From Przewalskia tangutica (lineage: Eukaryota; Streptophyta; Magnoliopsida; Solanales; Solanaceae), in contig CM056729.1 of assembly GCA_029844215.1 (NCBI GenBank), forward strand, positions 6,014,001-6,078,000: a stretch of 64,000 nucleotides of DNA, given 5' to 3'. The notes under the pieces were generated by a model. It was not told the origin of the DNA. It made no database searches and was given only the letters and a program-made list of their open reading frames with translations. This document shows, in pieces, positions 36,481 through 48,091 of the stretch (its first letter is position 1; each line of letters starts with the position of its first letter). The position numbers were made by a program, and so were the translations under genes.

Positions 36481-38145
36481 ATGTGGATATTTGCGTAGAC
36501 CACGTGAAACTCCTGATATCTTCGATCGAGGCTGAATTTCATGCGAGACGGTGGTTGGAGCTACTTAAGGATTGTGATATTGATATCCTATACCACCCGG
36601 AAGGCCAATGTAGTTGCAGATGTCCTTAGTCGCAGATTGATGGGTAGTCTGGGTGCGCAACAAGAAGGCGATACGGTCCGAGAGTTACATCGCCCAGCAA
36701 GCCTTGGGGTTCGTTTGGTTGATTCTGCAGTGACGTATTCGGGTTATAGAGGTTGCCGAGTCATTCATCGTCGAGGAGGTGAAGAGGCGACGATGAGGAT
36801 CCGATTTTGGTACGGCATCGAGACGCAGCCTCCGTATGAGAAGAGTCTATTCGCGTAGCGCCGATGGGGTGCTAAGGTTCGAGGGCCGATTGTGTTCCCG
36901 ATGTGGACAGACTTCGCCGAAGATTCGTGAGGCACACAGTGCTCGTTATACTATTCATCCGGGGTCGACTAAGATGTACCATGACCTCAGATGCGTGTAT
37001 TGGTGGGACGGCCTAAAGAGGGACGTTGCGGAGTTCGTGACACAGTGCCCGAATTGTCAGCAGATTAAGATTGAGCACCGAGCGGTGGGCATTGCGAGCC
37101 ATTGATATTCCGACTTGAAGTGGGAGGTGATAAATATGGATTTTATCACAGACTACCCACCACTTGAGGAAGCATGATTCCATTTGGGTGATTGTCGGCG
37201 ATCGACGAAATCACCATTTTCTTCCGGCCGAACGACGTTCACCGAGGACTATGCCGATTATATATTAGAGAGGTGAGACCGCACGAGTCCCGGTGTCGAT
37301 TATATCGATAGAGGAGCCCGGTTCTGGCTAACTTCGGAGGTCTTTTCGTGGCGGATTAGGGACACAGTGAGTCTCAAGACGACGCTTCATCCTCGTACAG
37401 ACGGACAAAGCCGAGCGCACTATCCGCACACTCGAGGATATCTGCGGGCTTGTGTTATTGATTTCGTGGTAGCCGGGATCACTTGCCTCTTGTGGAGTTT
37501 GCTTATAACAACTACCATTCCAAAGATTCGATGGCGCCATGAGGCCTTATACGAGGAAGTGCAGTCACCGATAGGCTGGTTCGAGGTGGAGAAGTTCGAT
37601 TAGTCGGGCGGACTTAGTTCACAGCCGTGGATAAGGTGAAGCTTATCCAGAGCGGTTATCGCGGCGTAGTCGGCAGAAGTCGTATGCAGATCATCGGCGT
37701 CGACACTTGGAATTTGAGATAGATGATTGGGTTTTTTTTTTTTCTTTCTAAAGGTACGCCACGGCGGCGTGATGAGATTTGGAAAGAAAGGAAGCTTAGC
37801 CCAAGGTACATTGGGTCGTATCGATTGTCCGTAAGTAGGCAAGGCGTTGCATGAGTTAGATCTTCCGTCCGATTGGAGGCGGTGCATCCGCTTTTCATGG
37901 TTCATGTTGCGGAAATGTATGGAGATCCGCTCAGAGTGCACCCGATTCATGATGTCCAGTGGCGGAGGAGTTATCGTATGAGGAGAGTCCCATAGCGATA
38001 CTCGATCGACAAAGTTAGACGACTTCGGACGAAAGACGCAAGCTTCCGCTGGCGTCCCGCGCGAACGAAACAGGAGGAAATGACGTGGGAAGCAGAGGAT
38101 GACATGATGAAGAAGTATCCTCACTTATTCCCTATACCTCCAGGT
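36480..38145 (+). pseudogene. chromovirus RNase H end, integrase and chromodomain remnants
   Basis: From 36480: an RNase H C-terminus with the KANVVADVLSRR motif (36541-36858 frame; usual form KANVVADALSR), then the integrase H2C2 zinc finger in frame 36836-37105 with H34, H41, C71 and C74 (IREAHSARYTIHPGST and QCPNCQQIK). The integrase core follows in broken frames: FITDYPP near 37142, TLHPRTDGQS near 37378 and the SPIGWFEV block near 37568. The C-terminus reads in mixed frames as a chromovirus tail ending TWEAEDDMMKKYPHLF (about 38090-38130). About one frame change occurs every 100-150 bp. Confidence 0.85.
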
Positions 38146-38316
38146 AACCTACTTTCCTGCTTGTTAGTTTTGATTTAGCATTTACGCTTCAGTATGTTGT
38201 GGCTCGTGGAGTTTCTTTTGTTTACGAATGAATAGTTAAGAGGGTCTATGTCGATGTTGTGATTTGAGTAAGCCTAGAAGGAACATTCGGGACGAATGTT
38301 TCTAAGGGGGGGAGAA

Positions 38317-41065
38317 TGTTATACCCCGTAGTTCTGACCCTACGTATGGAAACGTACGAAAGTATGTAAGACTTAAAATTTCCGAAGGACAGGTTGACGG
38401 GTCGTTCCGGACGGTTTTTAGTCAACTTTGAGGCGGGTTATGACCCGGTATATTGAGAGTTCCTAAGTATTTTAAAGGCCTAGGACGTAGTTCGTTGAGT
38501 CTTGATTCCAACGCAACCAACCGTTCGTCGATAGGGCGTCGGAGTAGAAAGTTATGAGAGTTACAAGTTCGGGCAGAAATGCGTTCGAGCAAAGCGGCAG
38601 TGCCGCCACAGATGCAGGGCCGCGGCGCCTAAAGGACGGAGAGGTCGCAGAAGTTGCAGCGCCGCGCCAGACAGCAGGGCGCGCCAAAGTTCGAGAGCTC
38701 ATGAGTTTCCAGCACGCGCCGGGAAGCAGCGCCGAGGCGAAATTGGGCGGAAAAACTTAGAAAGTCTGATTTTTGTTTTAAAGAGACCATGGGAGGTGAC
38801 AAGTGTCCCCATCTGATTTTCTTGCATGCAATATATTGACCAAGACTTGGTCATTTTCTATCTTTCATCTTCTCTCTCTCTCTCTCAAATTGCTCCCCCT
38901 TCTCTCTAAAAACCCTTAGGAAAATCTGAAAGATAAGAGCAAGAAAAGGAAGCTTGTGGCTAGCTTGTTGGCATTGTTGTGGTGGTGTTCTTGGCAAGGA
39001 AGCTAGCAATATTTGGAATAAGTTTGGCTAAAACTTTAAGGTAACATTTCTTCCTTTAGAATTAGTTCTAGTGTTGCATGTTTAGAAGAAGGAACTTGTG
39101 ATAGTAGATAATGCTCTTAGAATCATTGCATGCTAGAAATGTGGTTTGGATATGAAGAATGGGTTAAAAAGAGATTATGAGCATGTTGTAGCCTAAAAAC
39201 TACCTTAGAATTGTTAAGTAATTGTTGTAGACTTATGGGACAGAATTTTGGGTATGTAATCCCCTTTGAATTGTTGGTTTGATTGAGCCTTAAATGTGGC
39301 GTTTGGATGATAAATTCGACCTTGAGAAAGGTGGCAAAGTGAGTAGAAACAAAGGAAATGCTGCCCAATTTTTCCATAGAATTTAGTGACTTAGAACTTG
39401 GATTGTTCTACTTTGAGATTAGAGGTTAACAAGCGTATCATGATTATTATAGGTTGAGATATTACTTGCATGTAGTTGAGCTTAGCAAGTGGATTGACCA
39501 AAGAGGTATGTGAAGCTTTCCTATCTCTCGAGCATGAATAGATGAAACTATGTAGTACGGAGACGACAAGATTTGGTGTTCTTACTTGTTTTGAGTATAA
39601 AATGACTTTTCGCTTTAAGAACGTATAAGTCCCTCGTTAAGGGAAAAGTATGATTTTTACTAAAGTATAGAGTTAATATAACAACTTTATGGGAAGTTGG
39701 TCTATTAGCTTCATAAAAGGTTAATGAGAAGGAATTTACTCTAAGTAAGATAATTATATGAAGAGGCAAATTGATTTAAAGGCATCAATTGCCCAAAGGC
39801 TTTTATGTATAAAGAAGAGTCACTTTTGAAAGAGTTGAAGTATGTAGTACTGGGTTAAATTCTGTTCTTTTACTAAAGATATGGTTAAGTGCCTTAAGTA
39901 AACTAAAATGAGAGTATGTGAACAAGACTAAAAAGAAGTTATAAGTTTTCTTAACTTATTATTATTATGATATGATGACATTTGTGATAGGGTAAGAGTA
40001 TGTCCGAGGCAAGCCCCAAGATCGTCATACCACCTCCTTCAATGTAAGAGTATGTCCGGCGGGCCACCAAGATCGCCATACCATCCGCTTGAGCAAAGAG
40101 TATATCCGGCGGGCGATCCAAGATCGTTATACCATCCGCACCAAAGATAAGAGTATATCCGGCGGCAAGCCCCAAGATCGTTATACCATCCGCTCCAGCA
40201 AAAGAGTATATCCGAGGTACCCCAAGATCGTTATACCATCTGCTTGGGGTAAGAGTATATCCGGCGGAAAGTCCCCAAGATCGTTATACCACCTGCTCCG
40301 TGGATTTGCTACCCATGACGCGGAGAATACCTCATGCGAGTCCGTATGGGCTTACGCGGGTGAAATAGTCCCACGCCGGCAGTACAATGATGCGAGAAAG
40401 ACTCACGCGGTCCACAGACCCACGCGTGAAATAGTCCCGAGTAGGATGGTTTCTTTTTGATACTACGCGAGGTACCGCTTTGATCACGAGCCTCCTATTT
40501 TATGCAGATTATATATGTATATATACTTGTCACTCTCATTGTTAGTAAGGCACAAGAAAAAGGTATTTTATTGTCTTCCATGACTCGGCTTGCTTTTAGA
40601 CTTATGATATCATATTACGCATTTTCCAGCTTTACATACTTGGTACATATCAGGTAATCGACCCTTCCTGGCCGCGTCACGCCACAGGTAAGTGGTAAGC
40701 GATTGAGGATCCTCGTTCTAGGATCACTATTCCGTGTCGAAGCTCCATTCTCCTAAGCTTAATTATTGGTACGGATATTTCCCTGATGCTATAGGTATTT
40801 TATACATTCAGGGGGTATGGCGGGGCCCTGTTCCGCCACAGTTGTTATCTTTAGAGGTCTGTGGTCACATATGTATTTTGGGCTATAAGAACCGTTGTAT
40901 TATAAATACTTTGTTTAAGTATGTTTATGGCGGCACTTTATCTACCGCGGATATGTTTTACCCTTTTTAAGAAGTTATGTGTTGTGCTATGTTCATTGCT
41001 ATTCTCTCGACTTATACCGAGTGGTACCCCAAGAGGTACTAGTCGCCCCTGGCCTGGTCGTGACA
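38317..41065 (+). repeat. chromovirus 3' LTR (2749 bp)
   Basis: Second LTR copy, preceded by the PPT. It contains the minisatellite at 39990-40305 and ends GTCGTGACA before the TTAAC duplication. See the 5' LTR for the pattern of differences. Confidence 0.93.
39990..40305 (+). repeat. LTR minisatellite in the 3' LTR, six units
   Basis: Six units of about 50 bp with the same core as the 5' LTR array: GTAAGAGTATATCC and CCAAGATCGTTATACCATC. Unit spacers differ from the 5' array mainly by small indels around CG dinucleotides. Confidence 0.92.
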
Positions 41066-41070
41066 TTAAC

Positions 41071-43671
41071 AATTGCTCGATTCAAACTAGCAATCCTTAC
41101 AGCGTGACATTTCAAACATGCATATATGCATACTTACAAGAAAACTCACTGGTTGCACCAAACATAAGTAGATGAGATCCGTGGTTAACGTAATCAACTC
41201 CACGAATGTTAACATAAGAAGATAACCAAAAGGGCATTATGTATTGTATACTCAGTTAGTATATTCCTCCTCATTTTCAAACCATATGAAGGCAAGAACA
41301 TGCTAAGAGTAATGCTAATGATCGAACTGCTTCTTTCTCACTGTATAATATAAAAAAAATTATCCAAAATAAGCTTTACCGACAAATAATAGGCATCTTG
41401 AGTTCTTGTTAAACCCAAACTGCTTAAAACTAGGTGTGATATGATTTGAGGACCTAAACAACTCTTATTTCTCAGAAACAAACCCATAAAAATTTCAAAT
41501 CATTATAAGACCTATACACACTTTGGCAGATTCTTGAATGATATAGATGTGCAGAATAGGCCCAATAATGGGGTCATGCAAGTCATTTGGCTCTCATTTA
41601 ACACTCAGCGATTACTTTTAGTTCAAATCCCAAAACACATTCATGTTCACTTCAACTACATAGGGATATAATGAAGATGATATGATCTTGATCTGGATAT
41701 ACAAGCTTTTAGACACGTATTCTGATTTCCTTTTGGTCTTCTTTCAAACACAACACCGAAAGGTGATTCATTGCACCAGATAACCTATTAGAATAGATAA
41801 ATTTGCTAACTGAACATTAGAATAATATCATGTATGCACAACATTCGTACAGCCCAACTAAGCAAATATTTGTCACTGAATCCGAGCCTCACTGCTCAGC
41901 AAAATAACCTCGCATTTACCTAATCCAAACAAAACTAGACGTACTTAATCGAATAACAGTCAACATAAAATACATGAACACACAAGCTTGAACAGTTATA
42001 ACATAATGTATAAAGATTCTGATTTACTTTGAAATGCCTCATGACAAGCTCGTGCAATTCTATAAGCGCATGAGCCAAATCTCTACATAAAAGGACAAAC
42101 ATACTAACATGCCATGAATGCCAGTATTAACATAAGCACATAAACAAATACAATCTGAAAATACATAACAGAAAATGCACCAATTCACATAAAGGACTGA
42201 AATTTGACAGGAAAGTGAATTACCTTCTCCGGACAGCGAGCCGGGGCAGCGTATCAAGTCGTCGGTCCGCTCGACGGGCTTTGGGTTTGCGATGCGAATA
42301 GAGGGCAAGGTTTGTTCTTGCTGATTTTTGACTGGGATTGAAGTAAGGAGATTCGAAAATACCTATTCATGCTATGCTAGTGGTCTGGGTTGTCGGTTGC
42401 TGGACCTCCGAACTTCCTATGCCTGTCGACTATTGCTATTGGACCCCCTCTCTGCTCTGTGTTCGACTGCCGGCGAGTGTCTCATCGATGCTATGGGTCT
42501 CTGTTTTGCTCGCTCTCCCAGATTCGCCGCTTATGTTCGATTGCATCTGTGTTTCTTAATCTTGAGGTGTCCCCGTCGATCCCCCTTTCTGCTCTGAATC
42601 CCCCTTCGTATTGTCTTTGCATGTGCGTTATATAGCCTCCCTCAAGGTTCTAATAATGGTAAGTAAATAAGGGCGATTCTAGGCTTGATATTGGTGCTGA
42701 TTTTGTGTGATTCGAACGGGTTTTGATTCTATGGTAAGAAATCGTTTGGTTATGGAAGGGAGAGCTGGCTAGGGTGCGTGGGTAAGGGAAAGCCCGGATT
42801 CTCCGGCGAGAAATCCGGGCGGCGACGAATGAAGTTTTCTAGGTTAGAGTTTTATGGGTTCGTTAGGTTTAATGTGATGGAGAGGGTGAAGTGAGGGTAT
42901 TTGTGGGCTGCTGGTATAAGGGAAAATAAGGGGTGTTGGGTCACGGTTTGGGCAGCGTGGTGGTAGAAATTAAGTGTATTATTAGTATTAGTTTTAGGCT
43001 TTAGTTAATTTAATTTTAGGTGCTTAATTAATTAGGATTAGATTATTTAATTTAGTTAAATTATTTAGGTGCTAAATTAGTCTAATTATTTAGGTGCTAA
43101 ATTAGTCTAATTATTTAGGTGCTAAATTAGTCTAATTGTCATAATAAATGCGGGCGTGTTATTTAATTAGTGCTTAATATGTTAAAATGCGGCGCTATTA
43201 TTTAAAATCTTATTATTATGCATTATTGCGAAGTTAGATTAGATTATTTAAATGCTAAATGCAAGTATGATTTTTTAAGAATTGTTTAAAGCTTTATAAA
43301 TGCGACGCTATTAAATGCATGTATCAAATTAAAATTGATTTTAAATTACAAATGATTATGAAATTCTCTTGCGTATTAATAAATGCGGCTATGCTACTTG
43401 ACGCGACGTCACTGCTAAATTATTTATTTTATGTATTTATTATTAATTTAAGAATTGTTTGACAGAGCTTAAAATTAATTAATGCGGGCGCGAGACTCTA
43501 AGTGCTTAATACTCTACGTAAGACGCGGTGCCATTATAAATTATTTATTTATGCCTGTATTTATGTTTTATCGCTGCATTTTATTATAAAAAATCATAAA
43601 AATTATTTTACAAAATTAGTCTAATTTTATGGTTAATGGCTGGACGGGAGGGTCAAAATTGGGTGTCAACA
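41071..43671. mobile_element. right part of element A
   Basis: Continuation of element A after the chromovirus. It holds a CG-richer stretch (42220-42900) and a low-complexity AT-rich end. Open frames at 42328-42635 are overlapping, low-quality and without domains. Confidence 0.8.
43050..43140. repeat. 24-bp tandem repeat in element A
   Basis: Three to four copies of ATTATTTAGGTGCTAAATTA followed by GTCT, identical over most of their length. Confidence 0.88.
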
Positions 43672-43870
43672 GTCTACTATTCATTTTATTAATTCTCTCG
43701 AATCAGAGACATACTTACCTGCCACGTTGGCATTAATGTTCTGGATTTCCTTACTGTCCAGTAGAGCAAGAAACTTCTGGTGTTGTGTAGGTGCGAATTG
43801 ACTGTATGGTATTGCATCTGTGAAGTTGGAGAATGTATTCTGGCTGCGTGTCTGGCTTGTGGATGGCTGC
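43672..43870 (-). pseudogene. copia-2 gag C-terminus to protease, between elements A and B
   Basis: A 199-bp strip of copia-2 between the two insertions. On the minus strand it reads QTRSQNTFSNFTDAIPYSQF and NVAGKYVSDSRELIK, then TGA (43683-43681), then I-V-D where element A begins. With the sequence at 29476 this forms the protease signature I-V-D-T-G-A. Confidence 0.88.
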
Positions 43871-46338
43871 TGTAACACCCCATTTTAACTGGAGTCGAAA
43901 CGGGAGTACTACTTATGATTGATTCCTAAATTTATTTTTTTAAGGAGTCGCCACCTAATTATTATAGTGAATTAGGACACTAAAAATGTAGCATAAAATA
44001 CTACGAATGATCTCCATTTAAAGGTCTGCGAAAGCTATGTGAGATTATAGGTAAGGGTTCTTTATTATCCTAAAGGGAAGAGGTTAGGCATCCTATAGGA
44101 TCCGCTAACTTGCGGTTGTCCGGTCAAACTTAGGCTTAATATTATTGTGCTAACATGCAATCTACAATTCTAAAAGTGTTCTAATTATTAAACCAACCAA
44201 GAGATATTTAAACTAGGCATGCAAATATTTAAAATAGGTATAGGTTTAACAAGATAGTAATGAAAGTAAATAATCATTAAAAGATGGAATGAAGAGAATT
44301 TAGTGATATTTCGCTTTTATTTTATTTTATGCGAATGTTTTAACTTTGGGGTGCGCCTCCGGGTACCTGCAAAGACACTTAGTAGAAGAGTTAGTAAATA
44401 ATAAATAAATTACCAAACAAACACAATGTATGTATATATATATAGATATATATGTAGAAGATATTTTTTATTATATAGTGTGGGCTCAGCTAGTGTTATG
44501 TCAAGGATACTAAGACATGAGAAGCCAATATCGTTTCGGCTGCGGTCGACTCACCTCCCGGTGAACGATACTATATATTCTCGTCTAATCTTTTCACTTT
44601 CCTCCTCGCCCACATATTCCGTCTCGGTTACCATGGAGTCCTCCAGATCGACGGATAAATCCTTCTTCGGCCAGTGTAGTATCATGTTCAAAATCAATAA
44701 AATACCAAGTGTAGTATCTTGTTCAAATCAGTAACCAAAAGTGTAGTATCTTGTTCAAAATCAGTAAAATACCAAGTGTAGTATCTGTTTTTTAAAAAAT
44801 CAATTTAATAAAAATAATTTAGAAGACAAAATTGTAAAATCAGTCCAGAGAACAACATGATAGTAGAAACAACCAACAATAGCAGCAGCCAACAATATCA
44901 TCGAAAATAGTAGAAACAGATGTCATTTTAACAAAGGGAAACGATCACGAAAATTTTCAAAACGTCGCCGGAGTCTTAAAACTCCGGCCAAAATACTAAA
45001 ATGGCGCAAAATCAGCCCAACAAAACAGAAGCAAACCGACGAACATCGCAATATTATCGAACGGTTCACGGAGTTTTTAACTCCGCCAAATTACTAAAAT
45101 AAATAAAAATCATCCCAACACAAGACGCAACAAATCCTTAATGTACCATAGTTCACGAAAGAATGCGGAGGAGACAACCAAGATCGTCGGAGTTTCAAAG
45201 ACTCCGGCGAGATACGAAAAATGTAAAAAATCAAACCATACCGAAACCCACAAGATAAAAACCAACAATAATACCAAAAAGGAGAACGGTGGTGGCGCGC
45301 GTTCCGCTGAGCGACACCACCGTAGGGATGGGATGCATGGACAATGATGGTGATGGGTCAGTGTTCGAACGAGAGTGTGTGCTCAGTGGTGGGGATGATT
45401 CAACGACGGGGTTGGTGCTCGAACTCCGGCGGCTTGACTTCGCCGGAGCTACGACGGTGTGGGCGATGAGTTGAGGGGTAGGAAGAGGCGACGGAAGTAA
45501 GTGTGTGTGGGGTGTTTAAAGGGTTCGCCATTGGTTGGTGTTCTTTGTCGAACTCGGCGTCGTGAGTTCGCCGAGTCGCCGCGAGGTGATGCGAGAGGGG
45601 AGGGTAGAGGTGCGATTGCAGGATGGTTTTCTGAAAATAAAAAGGGGTGTGGGAGTTCGCCGGAGTTTTTTTAGAACTCCGGCGAAGGGCGGCGAAGGGC
45701 GGCGACAAGAGAGGGGGAGGGCACCCTTTCCTCTTTTCGTTCAAATGGGAAAATGGGCTGATGCCCTTATTTTTGTCTTGATACGTCGTGCCGCCCCTTT
45801 ATGGGGTAATTTTTAATAATTAGGGGGTTGATTAGGGTTTGATATTTGGGGGGGGGGGGGGAATGAAAAGTGGGGTTTGTAATTTTAAAAATAGGGGGGA
45901 AATAAAAGGGGGTGTTTGGATGAAATAAAAATGGTGTTGGATTGAAATGATTCGGATTGGGTTCCGTACTGGACTGGTTTGACAAAATGCAAAACAGGTC
46001 AATTATTTAAAAGAAAAATTATTTAAAAAGATGCAAAATTATAAAAATGCAAATGCCGATGCAATAATAATAAAATACAATATTTAGACAAATGTTTAAT
46101 GTCTAATTAAAATTAAAGCGGGATGTCAATTAATTATTTAAAAAGATGCAAATATTATTAAAATAAATGACAGTGTAATAATAATATAAACATAATATTA
46201 ACAACGAGATAATGCTTAATTAATTAAAAAATAAAATATAAAAAATGCAAAAAAGATGATTAGAATGCGGTGTCCTAAAACACATAAAATTGCAATAAAT
46301 ATATGAAAAATGGGTCAAAATTGACTGTCAACAGCTGC
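43866..46338. mobile_element. element B: solo long LTR in copia-2 gag
   Basis: B spans 43871-46333 (2463 bp), from TGTAACACCCCATTTTAAC to GACTGTCAACA, with the 5-bp duplication GCTGC at 43866-43870 and 46334-46338. No PBS, PPT or coding domain is visible. It is related to element A over its first 350 bp and at its end (GGTCAAAATTG...TGTCAACA) and lies in the same direction. It contains a three-fold repeat of GTGTAGTATCTTGTTCAAA (44672-44790) and a run of 14 G (45848-45861). Confidence 0.88.
44672..44790. repeat. tandem ~35-bp repeat in element B
   Basis: Four imperfect copies of GTGTAGTATCTTGTTCAAAA plus TCAGTAAAATACCAA. Confidence 0.85.
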
Positions 46339-47409
46339 GTGAATGGTTGTGTATGCTGAAGGAAACTTGATGTGTTGGTGTCCTGATGTTGCCCAGTATT
46401 GTATTGATTCTGTCCAGTGTCCTCATGAAGTATATTCCCTCCTGTGACTGCATTAGCCTTCTTCCCTTTGCTCTTGAATTTTTTTGGCAGTCATCCTCTA
46501 TGTGTACAGTCTTCTTGCAGTAATCACATTTCAACAATTTGAAGCATTCTACTCTGAAGTGACCTTTGATATTGCAGTAATCACAGAAGGCATTTGGATT
46601 ATAACTCTTCTTCTGTTTTTGAGTTCCATTTCCACTTCTGTTGTTTCCATTTCTAGAAGTGAACAGGGCAGATGGTTCCATCGACTCATACATCACCTAA
46701 CTACTGGTTCCAGCAATCATTCTTTGACTTTCCTCTTAATTTATCATTGCATACACTTGGTTTAGTGTAGGTACTTGTTGCATCATCAGAATTTGGCTCC
46801 TTACATGACTGTAGTTGTCATCTATTCCCATAAGGAACTGCAACAACCTTTGATATTGTAAATGATCCACGAAATCTTTGGATTTTGGACAGCAAGATGG
46901 GGCTGGTATGATGGAATCTTATTCATCCCATAAGTCTTTAAGCTTGGAGTAATACATTGACATTGATAGTTGTCTTTGTAGCATAGAAACTATCTCCTTG
47001 TGTAGTTGAAAGGTTCTAGATCTGTAACTTTGTCAAACCTCTCCTTCAACTCTTCCCATATACTATGTGCATTAGAGTTATACATCATTCCAGTAAGTAA
47101 ATTTTTGTTTACGTTTTTCATCAACCAGGACACAACTATCGCATTACACCTCTCTCATATTTGTGTTAAGTTTCCATGAAAGTCTTCTTTTCGCACACTT
47201 TCATCAATGAAACCTAGTTTATTCTTTCCTAGTAAAGCTAATCTCATAGCTCTACTCCACAACGTGTAATTGTCCATTCCATTTAGAACAACTCCCATAG
47301 ATAGGGAACCAGGAGCATCTGAGGGAAACAAATACAGTGGATGATTTTGGTCTATCGTAACCACTGTTGTATTTGTCTCTCCAGAATGTTCTTCTCCTAT
47401 ACTTCCCAT
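46339..47409 (-). pseudogene. copia-2 gag with two CCHC knuckles
   Basis: Start codon at 47409. The N-terminal frame reads LFPSDAPGSLSMGVVLNGMD and NYTLWSRAMRLALLGKNK, parallel to copia-1. The middle is broken by several stops (47155-46765). The frame 46696-46328 carries two zinc knuckles, CDYCNIKGHFRVEC and CDYCKKTVHIEDDC, each with C-x2-C-x4-H-x4-C spacing; the second lacks the Gly usual before His. Gag ends at the element B junction and continues in 43870-43672. Confidence 0.9.
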
Positions 47410-47749
47410 AACAATTTGAAGATATCAACAATAATTAATGAAGAACGGCAAGATAACAACCAGAATCCTTACTGCGAAAAACTGAATTCAATCTTCAATC
47501 GATCTAATTTTCTACATCAGGAAGTCAAGTCTGCGAACTTCGATCCTCTTCATGTATTAGCATGTGACATATTTCAACAACTCCTTATAGATTCTTTGTT
47601 GAAATTCACAGATCCTTCAATCGCATCATCTGAAACTCATAGATCCTTCAATTTCATCATCTAATTCTTCATTAAAATTGCAGAAACTCCATGTATTCTT
47701 GAAAAAAAAATCTTAAATATTCAGCAGAAACGTATGTCTGATTAGATCG

Positions 47750-47761
47750 GCTTTGATACCA
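47750..47761 (-). promoter_or_regulatory. copia-2 primer binding site
   Basis: On the minus strand TGGTATCAAAGC directly follows the 5' LTR. It is a Met-tRNA-type PBS. Confidence 0.9.
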
Positions 47762-48086
47762 TGTTGAAACAAGAGAATCGACGAGAGAAACTTGTGAAAA
47801 AAGGGAGAAGAAAGGAGAAGAAGAGAAGAGAAGAAGATGTACAGAGAGAAGAGTCTGAGAGAAAGAGTCGAGAAGGGAGAGATGTGGAAAAATGAATTGT
47901 ATTAATTGTCAAAGTGCATGTACAGTTGTGTATTTATACACAGTGTCTAATATGATAATTACACCTCTAATAATATCTCAACTAACTACATAACTATCAA
48001 TTAATTGCATAACCACAAAGCTAACTAACTAGAGTATCTATCTAGTGTATGCTAACTCATAGAACTTGTGTGCACAGTCTTTTACA
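47762..48086 (-). repeat. copia-2 5' LTR (325 bp)
   Basis: Partner of 25896-26238; flanked outside by the TCTTT duplication (48087-48091). The minus-strand ends are TGTAAAAGACTG and TTGTTTCAACA. Confidence 0.93.
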
Positions 48087-48091
48087 TCTTT

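Larger units (their letters stand above)
31215..41070 (+). mobile_element. full-length Ty3/gypsy chromovirus (Tekay/Del-type), nested in element A
   Basis: LTRs 31220-33957 and 38317-41065 begin TGTTATACCCCGTAGTTC and end GTCGTGACA; the 5-bp duplication TTAAC lies at 31215-31219 and 41066-41070. A Met-tRNA-type PBS follows the first LTR and a PPT (CTAAGGGGGGGAGAA, 38302-38316) precedes the second. The internal region is only 4.36 kb. Recognisable pol runs from the RNase H end (about 36480) through integrase to a chromodomain-type C-terminus (about 38140). The first 2.5 kb of internal DNA (33973-36480) has no recognisable gag, protease or RT. All pol parts are frame-broken. Confidence 0.93.
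29472..43676. mobile_element. element A: long solo-LTR-like insertion, itself holding a chromovirus
   Basis: A insertion spans 29477-43671 with TG...CA ends (TGTCACGCCCTTTTCCG start, GGGTGTCAACA end) and the 5-bp duplication GTCTA at 29472-29476 and 43672-43676. Removing the nested chromovirus (31220-41065) leaves about 4.3 kb. I find no gag, pol, PBS or PPT, so it looks like a solo long LTR. It shares with element B the segment GAGTCGCCACCTAATTA, GTGAATTAGGACAC, GGTAAGGGTTCTTTATTA and GATCCGCTAACT, so both belong to one superfamily of long LTRs. Direction is uncertain. It contains local repeats (29580-29715 and 43050-43140). Confidence 0.85.
25891..48091 (-). mobile_element. copia-2: Ty1/copia retrotransposon (-) broken by nested LTR elements
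   Basis: The element spans 25896-48086 and is flanked by the 5-bp duplication TCTTT (25891-25895 and 48087-48091). Its 5' LTR is 47762-48086 and its 3' LTR 25896-26238. In minus-strand order it carries PBS (47750-47761), gag (47409-46339 and 43870-43672), protease (split at 29476/43672), integrase (29453-27865), RT (27826-26540) and RNase H. Elements A (29477-43671) and B (43871-46333) interrupt it; without them it would be about 5.5 kb, normal for copia. The LTRs differ by about 11 substitutions and three indels, so it is older than copia-1. Gag and pol wording is close to copia-1, but the LTRs are different. Confidence 0.95.

Noticed and set aside
36836..37105. Independent small zinc-finger gene
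   Set aside because: The HHCC finger is the integrase N-terminal domain of the chromovirus, with RNase H before and integrase core after it.
42328..42635. Three overlapping open frames of 61-89 residues
   Set aside because: They are overlapping frames within element A LTR DNA with no domain, no splice context and no counterpart in element B.
45289..45816. Open frames on both strands in element B
   Set aside because: Low-complexity GC-rich LTR sequence with CTCCGGCGAA repeats; frames on both strands reflect composition.
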